Origin: Mycobacterium sp. URHB0044
GTDB taxonomy: Bacteria; Actinomycetota; Actinomycetes; Mycobacteriales; Mycobacteriaceae
Reading direction: 5' to 3'
NCBI RefSeq assembly: GCF_000620625.1
Contig: NZ_JIAW01000007.1
Location: forward strand, 124,001-188,000
DNA length: 64,000 nucleotides
The notes under the pieces are model-generated. The model did not search any database, was not told where the DNA came from, and worked only from the letters and a program-made list of their open reading frames with translations. Each line of letters opens with the position of its first letter. The first letter of the stretch is position 1. Shown here piece by piece: positions 37,924-46,491 of this stretch. The translations under genes were made by a program, and so were the position numbers.

Positions 37924-39227
37924 CGCGCGGCCCGGCGTGAGCGCACCGCGACGATCGCGGCAAGCCCGGCCCCCAACACGACGCACAGTCCGCCCAAGCC
38001 GGCGCGGTTGGTGCCGAACAGGTCGATGAAGGTGAAGAACATCCACGGCGCCAGAAACGAGACCGCGCGTCCCGTGGTGGTGTACAGCCCGAAGGCCACA
38101 CCTTCCTTGCCCTCCGCCGAGATCCGCAGCATCATCGTCCGCGCCGACGACTGCGTCGGCCCGACGAACAGGCACAGCAGTAGCCCGCAGATCCAGAACG
38201 CCAGCGCGCCAGACAAACTCAGCAGCACCAAGCCGACGACGATCATGGCGCTCAGCGAGAACACAATGACGTTCTTGGAGCCGACCCGGTCGTCGAGCAG
38301 GCCGCCAACCACCGCCCCAACGGCGGCGACGACGCATGCGCACACCCCGAAGAGCAGCACGTCGGCCTGCGACACCCCGTACACGGTGACGCCCAGTACC
38401 GCACCGAACGCGAACACCCCCGACAGCCCGTCCCTGAACACCGCACTGGCCATCAGGTAGTAGACGACGTTGCGGTCGCGGTGCCATTCGGATTTCACCT
38501 CGCCCCACAGCGAGCGATAGGCGCCGAGGAATCCGATGGTGGGCCCTTGGTTCTCGGGGGCGGGTGGGCGTGCGGTGACGAGCAGCGGCACCGCGAACAG
38601 GGCGAACCACGCCGCGGTGAGCAACACCGCCGCGCGCACGTGCTGGCCGTCGGCCGCGGTGAGGCCCAGCAGCCCGCGCGTGTCCCCGTCACCCTGAATG
38701 AAGCCGAGATAGACGATCAACAGTAAGCCGACGCTGCCGAAATATCCTGCTGCGGAACCGAATCCGGAGATGCGGCCCGACGTCGCCGGCGTCGTCAGCT
38801 GCCGCAGCATCGCGTTGTAGGGCACCGTCGCCAAGTCGCTGCAGGCGGCCGTGCAGGCCAGCAGGATCAGGCCGGGCCACAGGTAGTGGTAGTCGGCCCG
38901 GATCAGGCTCATCGCCGACGTCAGCGCGACGACCACACCGGTGAGGACGGTCAGCACCGTGCGGCGGCGGTGTGGCGCGTCGACCCAGATTCCTGTGGCA
39001 GGCGCCAGCAGTGCGACGCACAGGCCCGCGATCGTGAGCACCCGGCCGAGCCAGCTCGCGGGCGTGGTGTCGCCCGGCAGACCGGCACCGACCTGCTGGG
39101 TGAGGTAGACCGAGAAGACGAACGTGATGACGATGGCGTTGACGCCGGTGGCCCCGCAGTCCCACAACGCCCACGCCACGACCCGCGATCGGCCCGCGGT
39201 CGGGGAATCCACCACGGGGCTGCTCAT
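37920..39227 (-). CDS. MFS transporter, UMF1/Atg22-like
   Basis: 435 residues, about 12 membrane helices. It starts VVAWALWDCGATGVNAIVITFVFSVYLTQQVG, the WALWD opening of UMF1-type MFS proteins, and contains APATGIWVDAPHRRRTVL (loop 2-3 motif) and FLCLFVGPTQSSARTMMLRI, VGPTQSS also being typical. Yeast relatives export amino acids from vacuoles; substrate in mycobacteria is unknown. It corresponds to Rv2508c. The ATG at 39227 is preceded by TAGAGT at exactly -12 to -7 on the minus strand, so its mRNA is probably leaderless. Confidence 0.85.
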   Translation of the reverse strand: MSSPVVDSPTAGRSRVVAWALWDCGATGVNAIVITFVFSVYLTQQVGAGLPGDTTPASWLGRVLTIAGLCVALLAPATGIWVDAPHRRRTVLTVLTGVVVALTSAMSLIRADYHYLWPGLILLACTAACSDLATVPYNAMLRQLTTPATSGRISGFGSAAGYFGSVGLLLIVYLGFIQGDGDTRGLLGLTAADGQHVRAAVLLTAAWFALFAVPLLVTARPPAPENQGPTIGFLGAYRSLWGEVKSEWHRDRNVVYYLMASAVFRDGLSGVFAFGAVLGVTVYGVSQADVLLFGVCACVVAAVGAVVGGLLDDRVGSKNVIVFSLSAMIVVGLVLLSLSGALAFWICGLLLCLFVGPTQSSARTMMLRISAEGKEGVAFGLYTTTGRAVSFLAPWMFFTFIDLFGTNRAGLGGLCVVLGAGLAAIVAVRSRRAAR

Positions 39228-39233
39228 GGCTGC

Positions 39234-39253
39234 ACTCTATTGGTCCTTACGAT
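39234..39253. promoter_or_regulatory. divergent leaderless promoters of the MFS and SDR genes
   Basis: On the minus strand TAGAGT (39234-39239) sits 6 nt before the MFS ATG. On the plus strand TACGAT (39248-39253) sits 7 nt before the SDR ATG. The two -10 boxes are only 8 bp apart, so the two transcripts should compete. Confidence 0.5.
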
Positions 39254-39260
39254 TGGCCCC

Positions 39261-40067
39261 ATGCCAGTACCCGCTCCCCACCCCGACGCGCGCGCAGTGG
39301 TCACCGGCGCCTCGCAGAACATCGGCGAAGCGTTGGCCGTCGAGCTCGCGGCCCGCGGCCACCATCTGATCCTCACGGCCCGCCGCGAGGAGGTACTGAC
39401 CAAGCTGGCCGCCAAGCTGACCGAGCGCTTCGGCGTCATCGTCGAGGTGCGGCCGGTGGATCTCGCCGATCCGACTGCCCGCACCGCGCTGGCCGACGAA
39501 CTGGCGGAGCGCAACGTCTCCATCCTCTGCGCGAACGCCGGCACCGCGACGTTCGGCCCCGTGGCAAACCTCGCCGTTGCCGACGAGAAGGCGCAGGTGC
39601 AGTTGAACGTGCTGGGCGTGCACGACCTCGTCCTCGCCGTGCTGCCGGGAATGGTGGCGCGCCGGGCGGGTGGCATCCTGATCTCCGGATCCGCCGCGGG
39701 TAACTCCCCGATCCCCAACAACGCCACCTACGCCGCGACGAAGGCGTTCGTGAACACGTTCAGCGAGTCGCTGCGTGGTGAGCTGAAGAGTCAGGGCGTC
39801 CACGTCACCGTGCTGGCGCCCGGCCCGGTGCGCGAGACGCTGCCCGACGCGCACGAGCAGTCGCTCGTCGAGAAGCTGATCCCGGACTTCCTGTGGATCT
39901 CAACGGAGTACACCGCGAAGATCTCCCTCGACGGGTTGGAGCGCAACAAGATGCGCGTCGTGCCCGGCGTGACGTCCAAGGCGATGTCGGTGGCCAGCGG
40001 CTATGCGCCGCGCGCGATCGTCTCCCCGATCGTGGGCGCCGTCTACAAGAAACTCGGCGGCGAGTAG
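39261..40067 (+). CDS. short-chain dehydrogenase/reductase
   Basis: 268 residues, classical SDR (Rv2509 position). The cofactor motif is VVTGASQNIGEALAVELA (TGxxxxIG), the middle motif is CANAGTATFG (NAG), and the catalytic Ser-Tyr-Lys set is ISGSAAGNSPIPNNATYAATK. Rv2509 has been linked to reduction of the mycolic-acid oxo precursor in corynebacteria and mycobacteria (with the CmrA family); the assignment here is by position and fold. A -10 box 7 nt before the ATG suggests a very short leader. Confidence 0.85.
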   Translation: MPVPAPHPDARAVVTGASQNIGEALAVELAARGHHLILTARREEVLTKLAAKLTERFGVIVEVRPVDLADPTARTALADELAERNVSILCANAGTATFGPVANLAVADEKAQVQLNVLGVHDLVLAVLPGMVARRAGGILISGSAAGNSPIPNNATYAATKAFVNTFSESLRGELKSQGVHVTVLAPGPVRETLPDAHEQSLVEKLIPDFLWISTEYTAKISLDGLERNKMRVVPGVTSKAMSVASGYAPRAIVSPIVGAVYKKLGGE

Positions 40068-40112
40068 CTCACCCGGTCCCCCTCCGCGCCACACCCCTCC
40101 CTCCGCGCCGAC

Positions 40113-40160
40113 ACTGCTGGGAGATCGTCGATTCGGCGAAAATTGCGATCTGACAGCAGT
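40113..40160. terminator. hairpin between convergent SDR and HerA-like genes
   Basis: ACTGCTG(gg)AGATCG (40113-40127) pairs with CGATCT(ga)CAGCAGT (40146-40160), loop of about 18 nt. No T tract. It is a plausible bidirectional terminator or a mobile palindrome. Confidence 0.5.
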
Positions 40161-40166
40161 TTCGAC

Positions 40167-40217
40167 GCGGTGGGAGTGGGTCGGTGGTGGGAGTGGGTCA
40201 GCGGTGGGAGTGGATCA
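40167..40217. repeat. three tandem 17-bp repeats at the 3' end of the HerA-like gene
   Basis: Units 40167-40183, 40184-40200 and 40201-40217 share GGTGGGAGTGG(G/A)TC. The last unit supplies the gene stop codon (minus strand, TGA at 40217-40215). Confidence 0.85.
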
Positions 40218-41798
40218 GCGGCGGGTGCGGCGCCGACCCGTGCCGAAGATGCTGCGGGTGATTTCGCGGCCCGCGACCGTCGCTGCCGACCGCAGGAAAC
40301 TCTTGAACGCCGAGCTCTGCAGCACCTCGGTGACGACGCCGGGACCCTCGACCGCGTCGGGCATCTTCACCCGGCCGTCGACGGTGGCTCCCCCGGTGGC
40401 GACCGGCGGCGGCAGCGTGTCGTCCGCCGCGGGTGCGGGCGCCACCTTGGCGTTGAGCCGCTCGTAGGCGGAGTCGCGGTCGATGGTCTGGCCGTATTCG
40501 GCCTGCAGTGGAGATGCCTTGGCCGCCGCGGCGATCGCCTCCGGGCCGATGGTGTCCATCAGCGAGCGCGGTGCGCGCATCCGCGTCCACGCCACCGGTG
40601 TCGGGGCGCCCTTCTCGGAGAGCACCGTGACGATCGCCTCGCCGATGCCGAGGCTCGTCAACGCCTTCTCCAGGTCGTACACGTCGGTCTTGGGGTAGGT
40701 GCGCACCGTCTTGTTCAACGCCTTCTGGTCGTCGGGCGTGAACGCGCGCAACGCGTGCTGAATCCGTGCACCCAACTGCGACAGCACGTCGTTGGGGATG
40801 TCGGTCGGCAACTGGGTGCAGAAGAACACCCCGACTCCCTTGGAGCGGATCAGCTTGACGGTCTGCTCCACCTGCTCGAGGAACGCCTTCGACGCATCGT
40901 TGAAGAGCAGATGCGCCTCGTCGAAGAAGAACACCAGCTTGGGCTTGTCGACGTCGCCGACCTCCGGCAGCGTGGTGAACAGGTCGGCGAGCACCCACAT
41001 CAGGAACGTCGAGAACATCACCGGTCGGGCGGCCTGCGCGCCCAATTCCAGCAGCGTGATGACGCCGCGGCCCTGCGCGTCGAGCCGCATTAGGTCCTTC
41101 GGCTCGAGTTCTGGTTCGCCGAAGAACGTGTCGGCGCCCTCCGCCTCGAGGTTGACCAGTGCCCGCAGGATGACGCCCGCGGTGGCCGGCGACACCGCAC
41201 CGAGCGCCTTGAGTTCCGGCTTGCCCTCCTCGCTGGTGAGGAACTGGATGACGGCGCGCAGATCCTTCAAATCGAGTAGCGACAGGCCCTTCTGATCCGC
41301 CCAGTGGAAGATCAGCCCCAACGTCGATTCCTGAGTAGCGTTGAGCCCCAACACCTTCGACAGCAAGATGGGCCCGAAGCTGGTGATGGTGGCGCGGACT
41401 GGAACGCCGATGCCCGACGTGCCAAGCGACAGGAACTCGACGGGGAACGCGGTTGGCGTCCAGTCGTCGCCGGTGTCGGTGGCCCGCTGCGTGGTCTTGT
41501 CTCCCGCCACGCCCGGCCGCGACAGCCCGGACAGGTCACCCTTGACGTCGGCCATCAACACCGGCACCCCGGCGGCCGAGAGCTGCTCGGCGAGCACCTG
41601 AAGCGACTTCGTCTTGCCCGTGCCGGTGGCACCGGCCACCAGACCGTGCCGATTGACCGTCGCGAGCGGAATCCGGACCTGTGCGGTGGGATCGGCGACG
41701 CCGTCGACGACGACGGTGCCGAGCACCAAGGCCTGCCCTTCAACGGCGTAACCAGCGGCGATCTGCTGCGCGGGGCTGGCTGTCGATTCGGTGGTCAT
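40215..41798 (-). CDS. HerA/DUF853-type ATPase
   Basis: 527 residues, Rv2510c homologue. A Walker A motif is [22 protein letters not shown], then [14 protein letters not shown], Walker [18 protein letters not shown], and an [18 protein letters not shown] motif that also occurs in HerA-like DNA translocases. These place it in the DUF853 branch of the HerA/FtsK family. Its biochemical role is unknown. The C-terminus is Arg-rich (GRRRTRR), possibly for DNA binding, and its end lies in short tandem repeats. The ATG at 41798 is divergent from orn. Confidence 0.85.
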   Translation of the reverse strand: MTTESTASPAQQIAAGYAVEGQALVLGTVVVDGVADPTAQVRIPLATVNRHGLVAGATGTGKTKSLQVLAEQLSAAGVPVLMADVKGDLSGLSRPGVAGDKTTQRATDTGDDWTPTAFPVEFLSLGTSGIGVPVRATITSFGPILLSKVLGLNATQESTLGLIFHWADQKGLSLLDLKDLRAVIQFLTSEEGKPELKALGAVSPATAGVILRALVNLEAEGADTFFGEPELEPKDLMRLDAQGRGVITLLELGAQAARPVMFSTFLMWVLADLFTTLPEVGDVDKPKLVFFFDEAHLLFNDASKAFLEQVEQTVKLIRSKGVGVFFCTQLPTDIPNDVLSQLGARIQHALRAFTPDDQKALNKTVRTYPKTDVYDLEKALTSLGIGEAIVTVLSEKGAPTPVAWTRMRAPRSLMDTIGPEAIAAAAKASPLQAEYGQTIDRDSAYERLNAKVAPAPAADDTLPPPVATGGATVDGRVKMPDAVEGPGVVTEVLQSSAFKSFLRSAATVAGREITRSIFGTGRRRTRR

Positions 41799-41880
41799 GC
41801 GCCAGAGACTACTTGCCACACCCCCGCCGTCGGTGGGTATGCGGACGCGCCCGTCGGCACTACGAATACTGTCTAACGCT

Positions 41881-42528
41881 GTGCGTGACGAACTGGTATG
41901 GATCGACTGCGAGATGACCGGACTAGACCTGGGGTCCGATCGGCTCATCGAGATCGCGGCCCTGGTCACCGATGCTGAGTTGAACGTCCTTGGCGAGGGC
42001 ATCGACGTGGTGATCCACGCCGACGACGCGGCTTTGGACGGCATGCTGCAGGTGGTGGCGCAGATGCACTCCAAGTCGGGCCTCACCGAGGAGGTGCGTG
42101 CGTCGGCCGTCGACCTCGCCGAAGCCGAGAAGTTGGTGCTCGACTACATCCGCACGCACGTCAAACAGCCCAACACGGCGCCGCTGGCGGGCAATTCGAT
42201 CGCGACCGACCGCGGGTTCATCGCCCGCGACATGCCGACCCTGGACTCCTACCTGCACTACCGGATGATCGACGTGAGCTCGATCAAGGAACTGTGCAGG
42301 CGCTGGTATCCGCGGATCTACTACGGCCAGCCCGCGAAGGGCCTCGCGCACCGGGCGCTCGCCGACATCCACGAGTCGATCAATGAACTGAAGTACTACC
42401 GGCGCACCGCGTTCGTGGCCCCGCCCGGCCCCTCGACCAGCGAGATTGCGGCCGTGGCCGCCGAGCTCGGGCCGCCAGGGAATGACATCGAGGATATCGA
42501 TTCGGCCGCGGACCGTCCGAGCGGCTAA
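41881..42528 (+). CDS. orn: oligoribonuclease (3'-5' exonuclease)
   Basis: 215 residues, DEDDh exonuclease that finishes degradation of 2-5 nt RNAs and pGpG. The first motif is [12 protein letters not shown] (Asp9, Glu11). The middle motif is [19 protein letters not shown]. The last motif is [23 protein letters not shown] (His and Asp). The GTG at 41881 is used, matching the family N-terminus; no strong RBS. It is followed by tRNA-His as in M. tuberculosis (Rv2511). Essential or near-essential in many actinobacteria. Confidence 0.95.
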   Translation: MRDELVWIDCEMTGLDLGSDRLIEIAALVTDAELNVLGEGIDVVIHADDAALDGMLQVVAQMHSKSGLTEEVRASAVDLAEAEKLVLDYIRTHVKQPNTAPLAGNSIATDRGFIARDMPTLDSYLHYRMIDVSSIKELCRRWYPRIYYGQPAKGLAHRALADIHESINELKYYRRTAFVAPPGPSTSEIAAVAAELGPPGNDIEDIDSAADRPSG

Positions 42529-42569
42529 GATCGACGACGCCCCAACGCCCGAAAGGCGTGACGGCAATG

Positions 42570-42642
42570 GTGGCTGTAGTTCAGCTGGTAGAGCACCAGG
42601 TTGTGATCCTGGATGTCGCGGGTTCGAGCCCCGTCAGCCACC
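42570..42642 (+). tRNA. tRNA-His (GTG)
   Basis: Acceptor arms GTGGCTG (42570-42576) and CAGCCAC (42635-42641) pair, with C73 at 42642; the extra G(-1) at 42569 opposite C73 is the tRNA-His hallmark. Anticodon GTG is at 42603-42605 in a CCAGG/CCTGG stem. The T-arm GGTTCGAG is present. CCA is not encoded. Confidence 0.95.
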
Positions 42643-42646
42643 CCGC

Positions 42647-42680
42647 AGGTCGGAGGGTATTTTTACCCTCCGACCTTTTT
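42647..42680 (+). terminator. intrinsic terminator after tRNA-His
   Basis: AGGTCGGAGGGTA (42647-42659) pairs perfectly with TACCCTCCGACCT (42664-42676), loop TTTT, followed by TTTT. It is the clearest rho-independent terminator of the window. Confidence 0.92.
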
Positions 42681-42972
42681 ACATCTCCGGACCCCTTGCA
42701 CCCTCATCGCAACTTTCGATGACGGCCATGGCGCTTCGCTGACGAGCGCCGTGCCGATTCGGGCCAGAAAGCCCGCCGCCCTCTCGCCTTCGAGGCTGCC
42801 CGCGGCGACGGCGGATCCAGCGCAACGACGTCGGCGAACGATTCTTGGAACGCTACGACCCCGAGCGGATGGAACCGTCCATCCGCGGCAAGCTCGTGGA
42901 ATAGATGCCAGCGCTAGGTTGGTTGGACCCACCTAGGAGGGACAGCAAACGTTCGACGACGAGGAGGTTGTC
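42681..42972. other. intergenic stretch with a short coding remnant
   Basis: Between the terminator and the AraC leader no intact gene is seen. A plus-strand open end reads NDVGERFLERYDPERMEPSI and stops at 42902-42904, with codon-like composition but no start; it looks like the tail of a lost gene. CTAGGT (42914-42919) and ACCTAG (42931-42936) form an inverted repeat that could be an operator. Confidence 0.3.
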
Positions 42973-43080
42973 ATGACCTCGGCTGCAGACCGGTGCGCTC
43001 CCGCGACAGACGGTCTCGATGCGGCCGAAGTAGCAACCGAAAGTCGTGCGATAGCACTCGGACGCCGTGATGACGGTTAG
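42973..43080 (+). CDS. 35-residue upstream peptide overlapping the AraC regulator gene
   Basis: ATG 42973 has GAGGAGG (42961-42967) at 5 nt spacing, one of the best ribosome sites in the region. The frame runs MTSAADRCAPATDGLDAAEV and on to a TAG at 43078-43080, ending 14 nt inside the AraC gene, which itself has no RBS. It may be a leader peptide that couples translation to the regulator, or a small protein. No family recognised. Confidence 0.5.
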   Translation: MTSAADRCAPATDGLDAAEVATESRAIALGRRDDG

Positions 43081-44029
43081 ATTCGACGCGCAGGCGATCC
43101 CGATTGCCGATCGGGCAGACGTGGTACGTGCCACGGTCTCGCGGACTCTTGCGCCTCTCGAGATCGACTTCATGGCCGATCGTGGCCCGGCGGCGACGAG
43201 TTTGGCGATCACTGACCTGACCGAACTCACGGTGTGGTCGGTGACCTCGACGGCCAACAAGGTCCACTACAAGGCGCTGCCGCACGACGACTTCAGACCG
43301 AGCCTCTTCCTTGGACTGCAGCGGATGGGGTCCTGTGTCGTGAGCCAGCGTGATCGCGAAATGGTCTTGCGCCCAGGCGATCTTGCGGTATGGGATTCAA
43401 CGACGCCATTCGTCATCACTGACGTCGACGGCATCTCCCAGCACAAGTTCCGAATACCCCTGGATCGATTGGCGTTGCCGGTTGACGTCATCCGAGAAGT
43501 CAGCGCGCTTCGACTGTGTCCAGATCACCCGATCGCGGACATGGCCGTCGCCTATTTCCAACGGCTGGCCTCCCAGCCGGGAGCATTTGATCGCCCGGGC
43601 GGAGACGTGGTCAGCCAACCGGGAATTGAGCTGCTTCGAGCGGCGATCACCACCCATCTCGACGCCGTCGACTTCGGCAAGGATGCGCTCCAGTCCACTC
43701 TCTTCGTACGAATCATGGAGTACGTAAAACTGCACATTCGGGAACCGGACCTCGACGCCGGCCGCATTGCCGCCGAACATCACATATCGGTGCGGCAGCT
43801 CTACCGGATCCTGGCCGCCGAAGGCGTTTCGTTGGGCGACTGGATCCGACTGCGGCGACTCGAAGGAGCGCATCGGGACCTTGCCTTGGCATTTCAGCAA
43901 GATCCAATCTCCGCAGTTGCCCGGCGGTGGGGGTTCACCGATGCCTCCAGTTTCGCGCGAATGTTCCGAACCACTTACGGGGTGTCCCCGAGTGAATGGC
44001 GCGAACTGAGCCGCCAACAACAGCCCTGA
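43067..44029 (+). CDS. AraC-family transcriptional regulator
   Basis: 320 residues. The N-terminal AraC-binding-like cupin region (MGSCVVSQRDREMVLRPGDLAVWDSTTPF) matches the AraC_binding_2 group found in regulators of aromatic and amide catabolism. The C-terminal double HTH is LDAGRIAAEHHISVRQLYRILAAEGVSLGDWIRLRRLEGA and PISAVARRWGFTDASSFARMFRTTYGVSPSEWR. It is convergent with the Rieske oxygenase gene and nearest in function to the cluster that follows. GTG 43067 or ATG 43070 are equally possible; neither has a ribosome site, and the preceding 35-residue frame overlaps. Confidence 0.88.
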   Translation: MMTVRFDAQAIPIADRADVVRATVSRTLAPLEIDFMADRGPAATSLAITDLTELTVWSVTSTANKVHYKALPHDDFRPSLFLGLQRMGSCVVSQRDREMVLRPGDLAVWDSTTPFVITDVDGISQHKFRIPLDRLALPVDVIREVSALRLCPDHPIADMAVAYFQRLASQPGAFDRPGGDVVSQPGIELLRAAITTHLDAVDFGKDALQSTLFVRIMEYVKLHIREPDLDAGRIAAEHHISVRQLYRILAAEGVSLGDWIRLRRLEGAHRDLALAFQQDPISAVARRWGFTDASSFARMFRTTYGVSPSEWRELSRQQQP

Positions 44030-44061
44030 GTGCAACCGCTCGGTTCTGCTCCGCTGGTCTC

Positions 44062-45132
44062 CTAGGCGGTGAAGAACTGCGTCAGTCCGAGTGAGCGCAG
44101 ACCCCTGCGGTAGGCCACCGAGCTGCGGTCAGCGGCGATGTTGACTTCGATGCGGGGATCGAGGGGGAGATTCTCGGGTTTCTGGATCTCGACGATCGCC
44201 CGATCCTCTTCAAAGATTCTCAAGTTGAAGTCGAAGATGTCCTGCTCGGGCTGATCGATGTCGAAGTTCTTGGCGATCGGGGCGAACATCCTGGTGCGTC
44301 GGGTCGACACCGGTGAGGCGGCGTTCATTATGCAGAGCCGTCCTCCGTTGGGGAAGTGCACTACCAGGGTGGCGGTGAAGGGCAGATGCGCCTCGAAGTG
44401 CCGCAGCCACTTGAATCCGGATTCGCCGGTCTTCGTGCCGTGGGGATAGTTCGCCACGGTGCTCCAGTAGTCGACCTCGAAGCCAAAGTCGGTGGTTATC
44501 GGGCTGTAGTTGGGGACTTCGGCGTTGTCAGGGTCACCGAAGGTGTCGACGTGCACGAAGCCGAAGTGCGCGACGTCGAGGAATCCCTCGACCTGGCGGC
44601 CGGCGAAGGCCGCGACGTCGAAGGCCGGGCAGGTGACCTGTTGGTAGCCGGGCTCGTCCCAACCGGGCATCAGCGGTATCGGCGCTGTCGACGGATCGGC
44701 GACGTGATGCGGGTCCGGCAGTAGGCAGGTCCAAATCAGTCCGTACCGCTCGACGGCCGGGTACGTGCGGAGTGCGAGTCTGGCCGGGATCTTCGCCGTC
44801 GGGTGGGCAGGGACGCCGACGCACGCGCCGCCCGCCCCAAAGCGGATGCCGTGATATGCGCATGCCAGGGTCTGCCCGTCGCCAGTGCCTGCCGAGAGTG
44901 GCACGCCCCGATGCGGGCAGATGTCGTTGGCGACGACGATCCGCTCCCCCGCCCTGTAGACCACCAAAGGTTCGTCCAGCAGGGTCGCACTCAGTGGCGC
45001 CGTGGTGGCGTCGGTCGAACGCGCGATCGGGTACCAATACCGGGCAATGATTGCGAAGTCAGCTGCGTCGAAGGTGCAGTTCCTTGGCAGTTCGACGAGG
45101 GGGATTTTCTGATCTGGATCGGTGACAGTCAT
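44062..45132 (-). CDS. Rieske non-heme iron oxygenase, alpha subunit type
   Basis: 356 residues. The Rieske centre is complete: Cys72-His74 (ICPHRGVPLS) and Cys91-His94 (CAYHGIRFGA). The mononuclear iron site is seen in VEGFLDVAHFGFVHVD: Asp186 in the bridging position and ligands His189 and His194. Size and layout resemble the one-component phthalate/vanillate/dicamba-type monooxygenases, which need a separate reductase. None is encoded nearby, so electrons must come from elsewhere. The ATG at 45132 has GGGAAGG upstream. It diverges from the hydrolase genes across a 423-bp interval. The substrate is unknown; the C-terminus is extended compared with the minimal fold. Confidence 0.88.
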   Translation of the reverse strand: MTVTDPDQKIPLVELPRNCTFDAADFAIIARYWYPIARSTDATTAPLSATLLDEPLVVYRAGERIVVANDICPHRGVPLSAGTGDGQTLACAYHGIRFGAGGACVGVPAHPTAKIPARLALRTYPAVERYGLIWTCLLPDPHHVADPSTAPIPLMPGWDEPGYQQVTCPAFDVAAFAGRQVEGFLDVAHFGFVHVDTFGDPDNAEVPNYSPITTDFGFEVDYWSTVANYPHGTKTGESGFKWLRHFEAHLPFTATLVVHFPNGGRLCIMNAASPVSTRRTRMFAPIAKNFDIDQPEQDIFDFNLRIFEEDRAIVEIQKPENLPLDPRIEVNIAADRSSVAYRRGLRSLGLTQFFTA

Positions 45133-45555
45133 GAGACCTTCCCATACGTGACGGTTGTGGGGTGGAGTATGCGCGTCGAGGTTGGGTTGCCTTGCAGCAC
45201 AACGCCTCAAGTCGTTTGCCCATCCGGCAGCCTTGCCGGGTAACCGGGCGAGCAGGCGGGCTACGCACGTCGACTGCGTCGGTGAGTCGAGGTCAAGCTA
45301 GCACGGCCAACTGGGCGTCCCCGCTGAGAAGGTGCTGTCGGTCGGCTGTCAGAATGCGGGTTGTACTCGTACACATTGGATTTCACCATCCCGGCTGCGT
45401 GCCTCATCGTGTGCCAACACCTGTGCACCGCGTGCACGACCTGCCTCCCAAGGGTTTTGGAGTGCCACATTCGACCTAGGGTCGCAATCAAGCGCCACGT
45501 CGATGCTCGGCGCCCGAATAAACCAACTCCCCCCATCAGACACGAGGAACACTCC
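45133..45555. promoter_or_regulatory. divergent control region of the Rieske and hydrolase genes
   Basis: No gene is seen in this 423-bp gap. Candidate sites are a duplicated GTGCAC (CTGTGCACCGCGTGCACGA near 45420-45440) and the palindrome CGACCTAGGGTCG near 45473-45485, upstream of the first hydrolase start. They could serve the AraC regulator; not tested. Confidence 0.35.
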
Positions 45556-46365
45556 ATGACATCGCCCACGAAACCCAACCCCGTCATCTTCATTCACGGA
45601 CTGTGGATCCACTCGACTGCTTGGCAACCGTGGCTGGACCTGTTCGAGAACTATGGCTACGCGGTGTCCGCACCGGGTTGGCCTGGGGAGCGCGCGACTG
45701 TCGCACAGACACGCGATGACCCGGATGGAATGAACGATGTCGGCATCCAGCAGATGATCGATCTCTACGCGGGACTGATCAATCCACGCGACGGCATCAA
45801 GCCTTTGGTGGTTGGACACTCCTTTGGCGGGTTGATCGCCCAGGAGCTGCTGGCGGAAGGCCTCGTCGCGGCTGCCGTTGCCATCGACCCCGCACCCATC
45901 AAAGGAGTCAAGGCACTCCCGGTGGCGCAGTTGAGGTCGGCGTTCCCCGTTCTCGGCAACCCAGCCAACCGACACCGCACCGTGTCGCTGACGGCCAAGC
46001 AATTCCACTACGCCTTTGGCAACGCTCTCAGCGAAGAAGAATCCAACGCCCTGCACGAGGCGTGGTCCATCCCCGCGTCCGGTAAGCCACTGTTCGAGGA
46101 TGCGGGCGCCAACTTCTCACGACACTCGGCAGCCAAAGTGGACACCCACGTGGCCGACCGCGGACCACTGCTGTTGACGTCGGGCACCGAAGATCACGTG
46201 GTTCCCTTGAAGGTCACGCAGGAAGTCGTCGCCATGTATTCAAAAAGCCCGGCAGTGACCGACTTTCATGTTTTCGAAGGACGTGGCCACTCGCTCACCA
46301 TCGACAGTGGCTGGAAGGAAGTCGCCGTAGTCGTGCTCGAGTGGTTGGCGGCCATGGGCTTTTGA
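45556..46365 (+). CDS. alpha/beta hydrolase 1 of the accessory cluster
   Basis: 269 residues, cytosolic, no signal. It starts NPVIFIHGLWIHSTAWQPWLDLFENYGY (oxyanion-side HG motif). The nucleophile elbow is VVGHSFGGLIAQ (GHSFG), the acid is in LLLTSGTEDHVVP and the His in FEGRGHSLTIDSG. All three catalytic residues are visible. The ATG at 45556 has ACGAGGAAC upstream. First gene of the plus-strand block, divergent from the Rieske oxygenase, so it may act on the oxygenase product, but no substrate is evident. Confidence 0.85.
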   Translation: MTSPTKPNPVIFIHGLWIHSTAWQPWLDLFENYGYAVSAPGWPGERATVAQTRDDPDGMNDVGIQQMIDLYAGLINPRDGIKPLVVGHSFGGLIAQELLAEGLVAAAVAIDPAPIKGVKALPVAQLRSAFPVLGNPANRHRTVSLTAKQFHYAFGNALSEEESNALHEAWSIPASGKPLFEDAGANFSRHSAAKVDTHVADRGPLLLTSGTEDHVVPLKVTQEVVAMYSKSPAVTDFHVFEGRGHSLTIDSGWKEVAVVVLEWLAAMGF

Positions 46366-46491
46366 TCGCATGCGGCGCGGTGGCAGGACCCCCGGCCGCC
46401 GCCCGCAACCCCAAATGACGCCGAAGAAGTCGGCGACGAGCATCTCTCCGCCGCGGCATTGATACGCGGCCCAAACAGATCGGAAATACTG

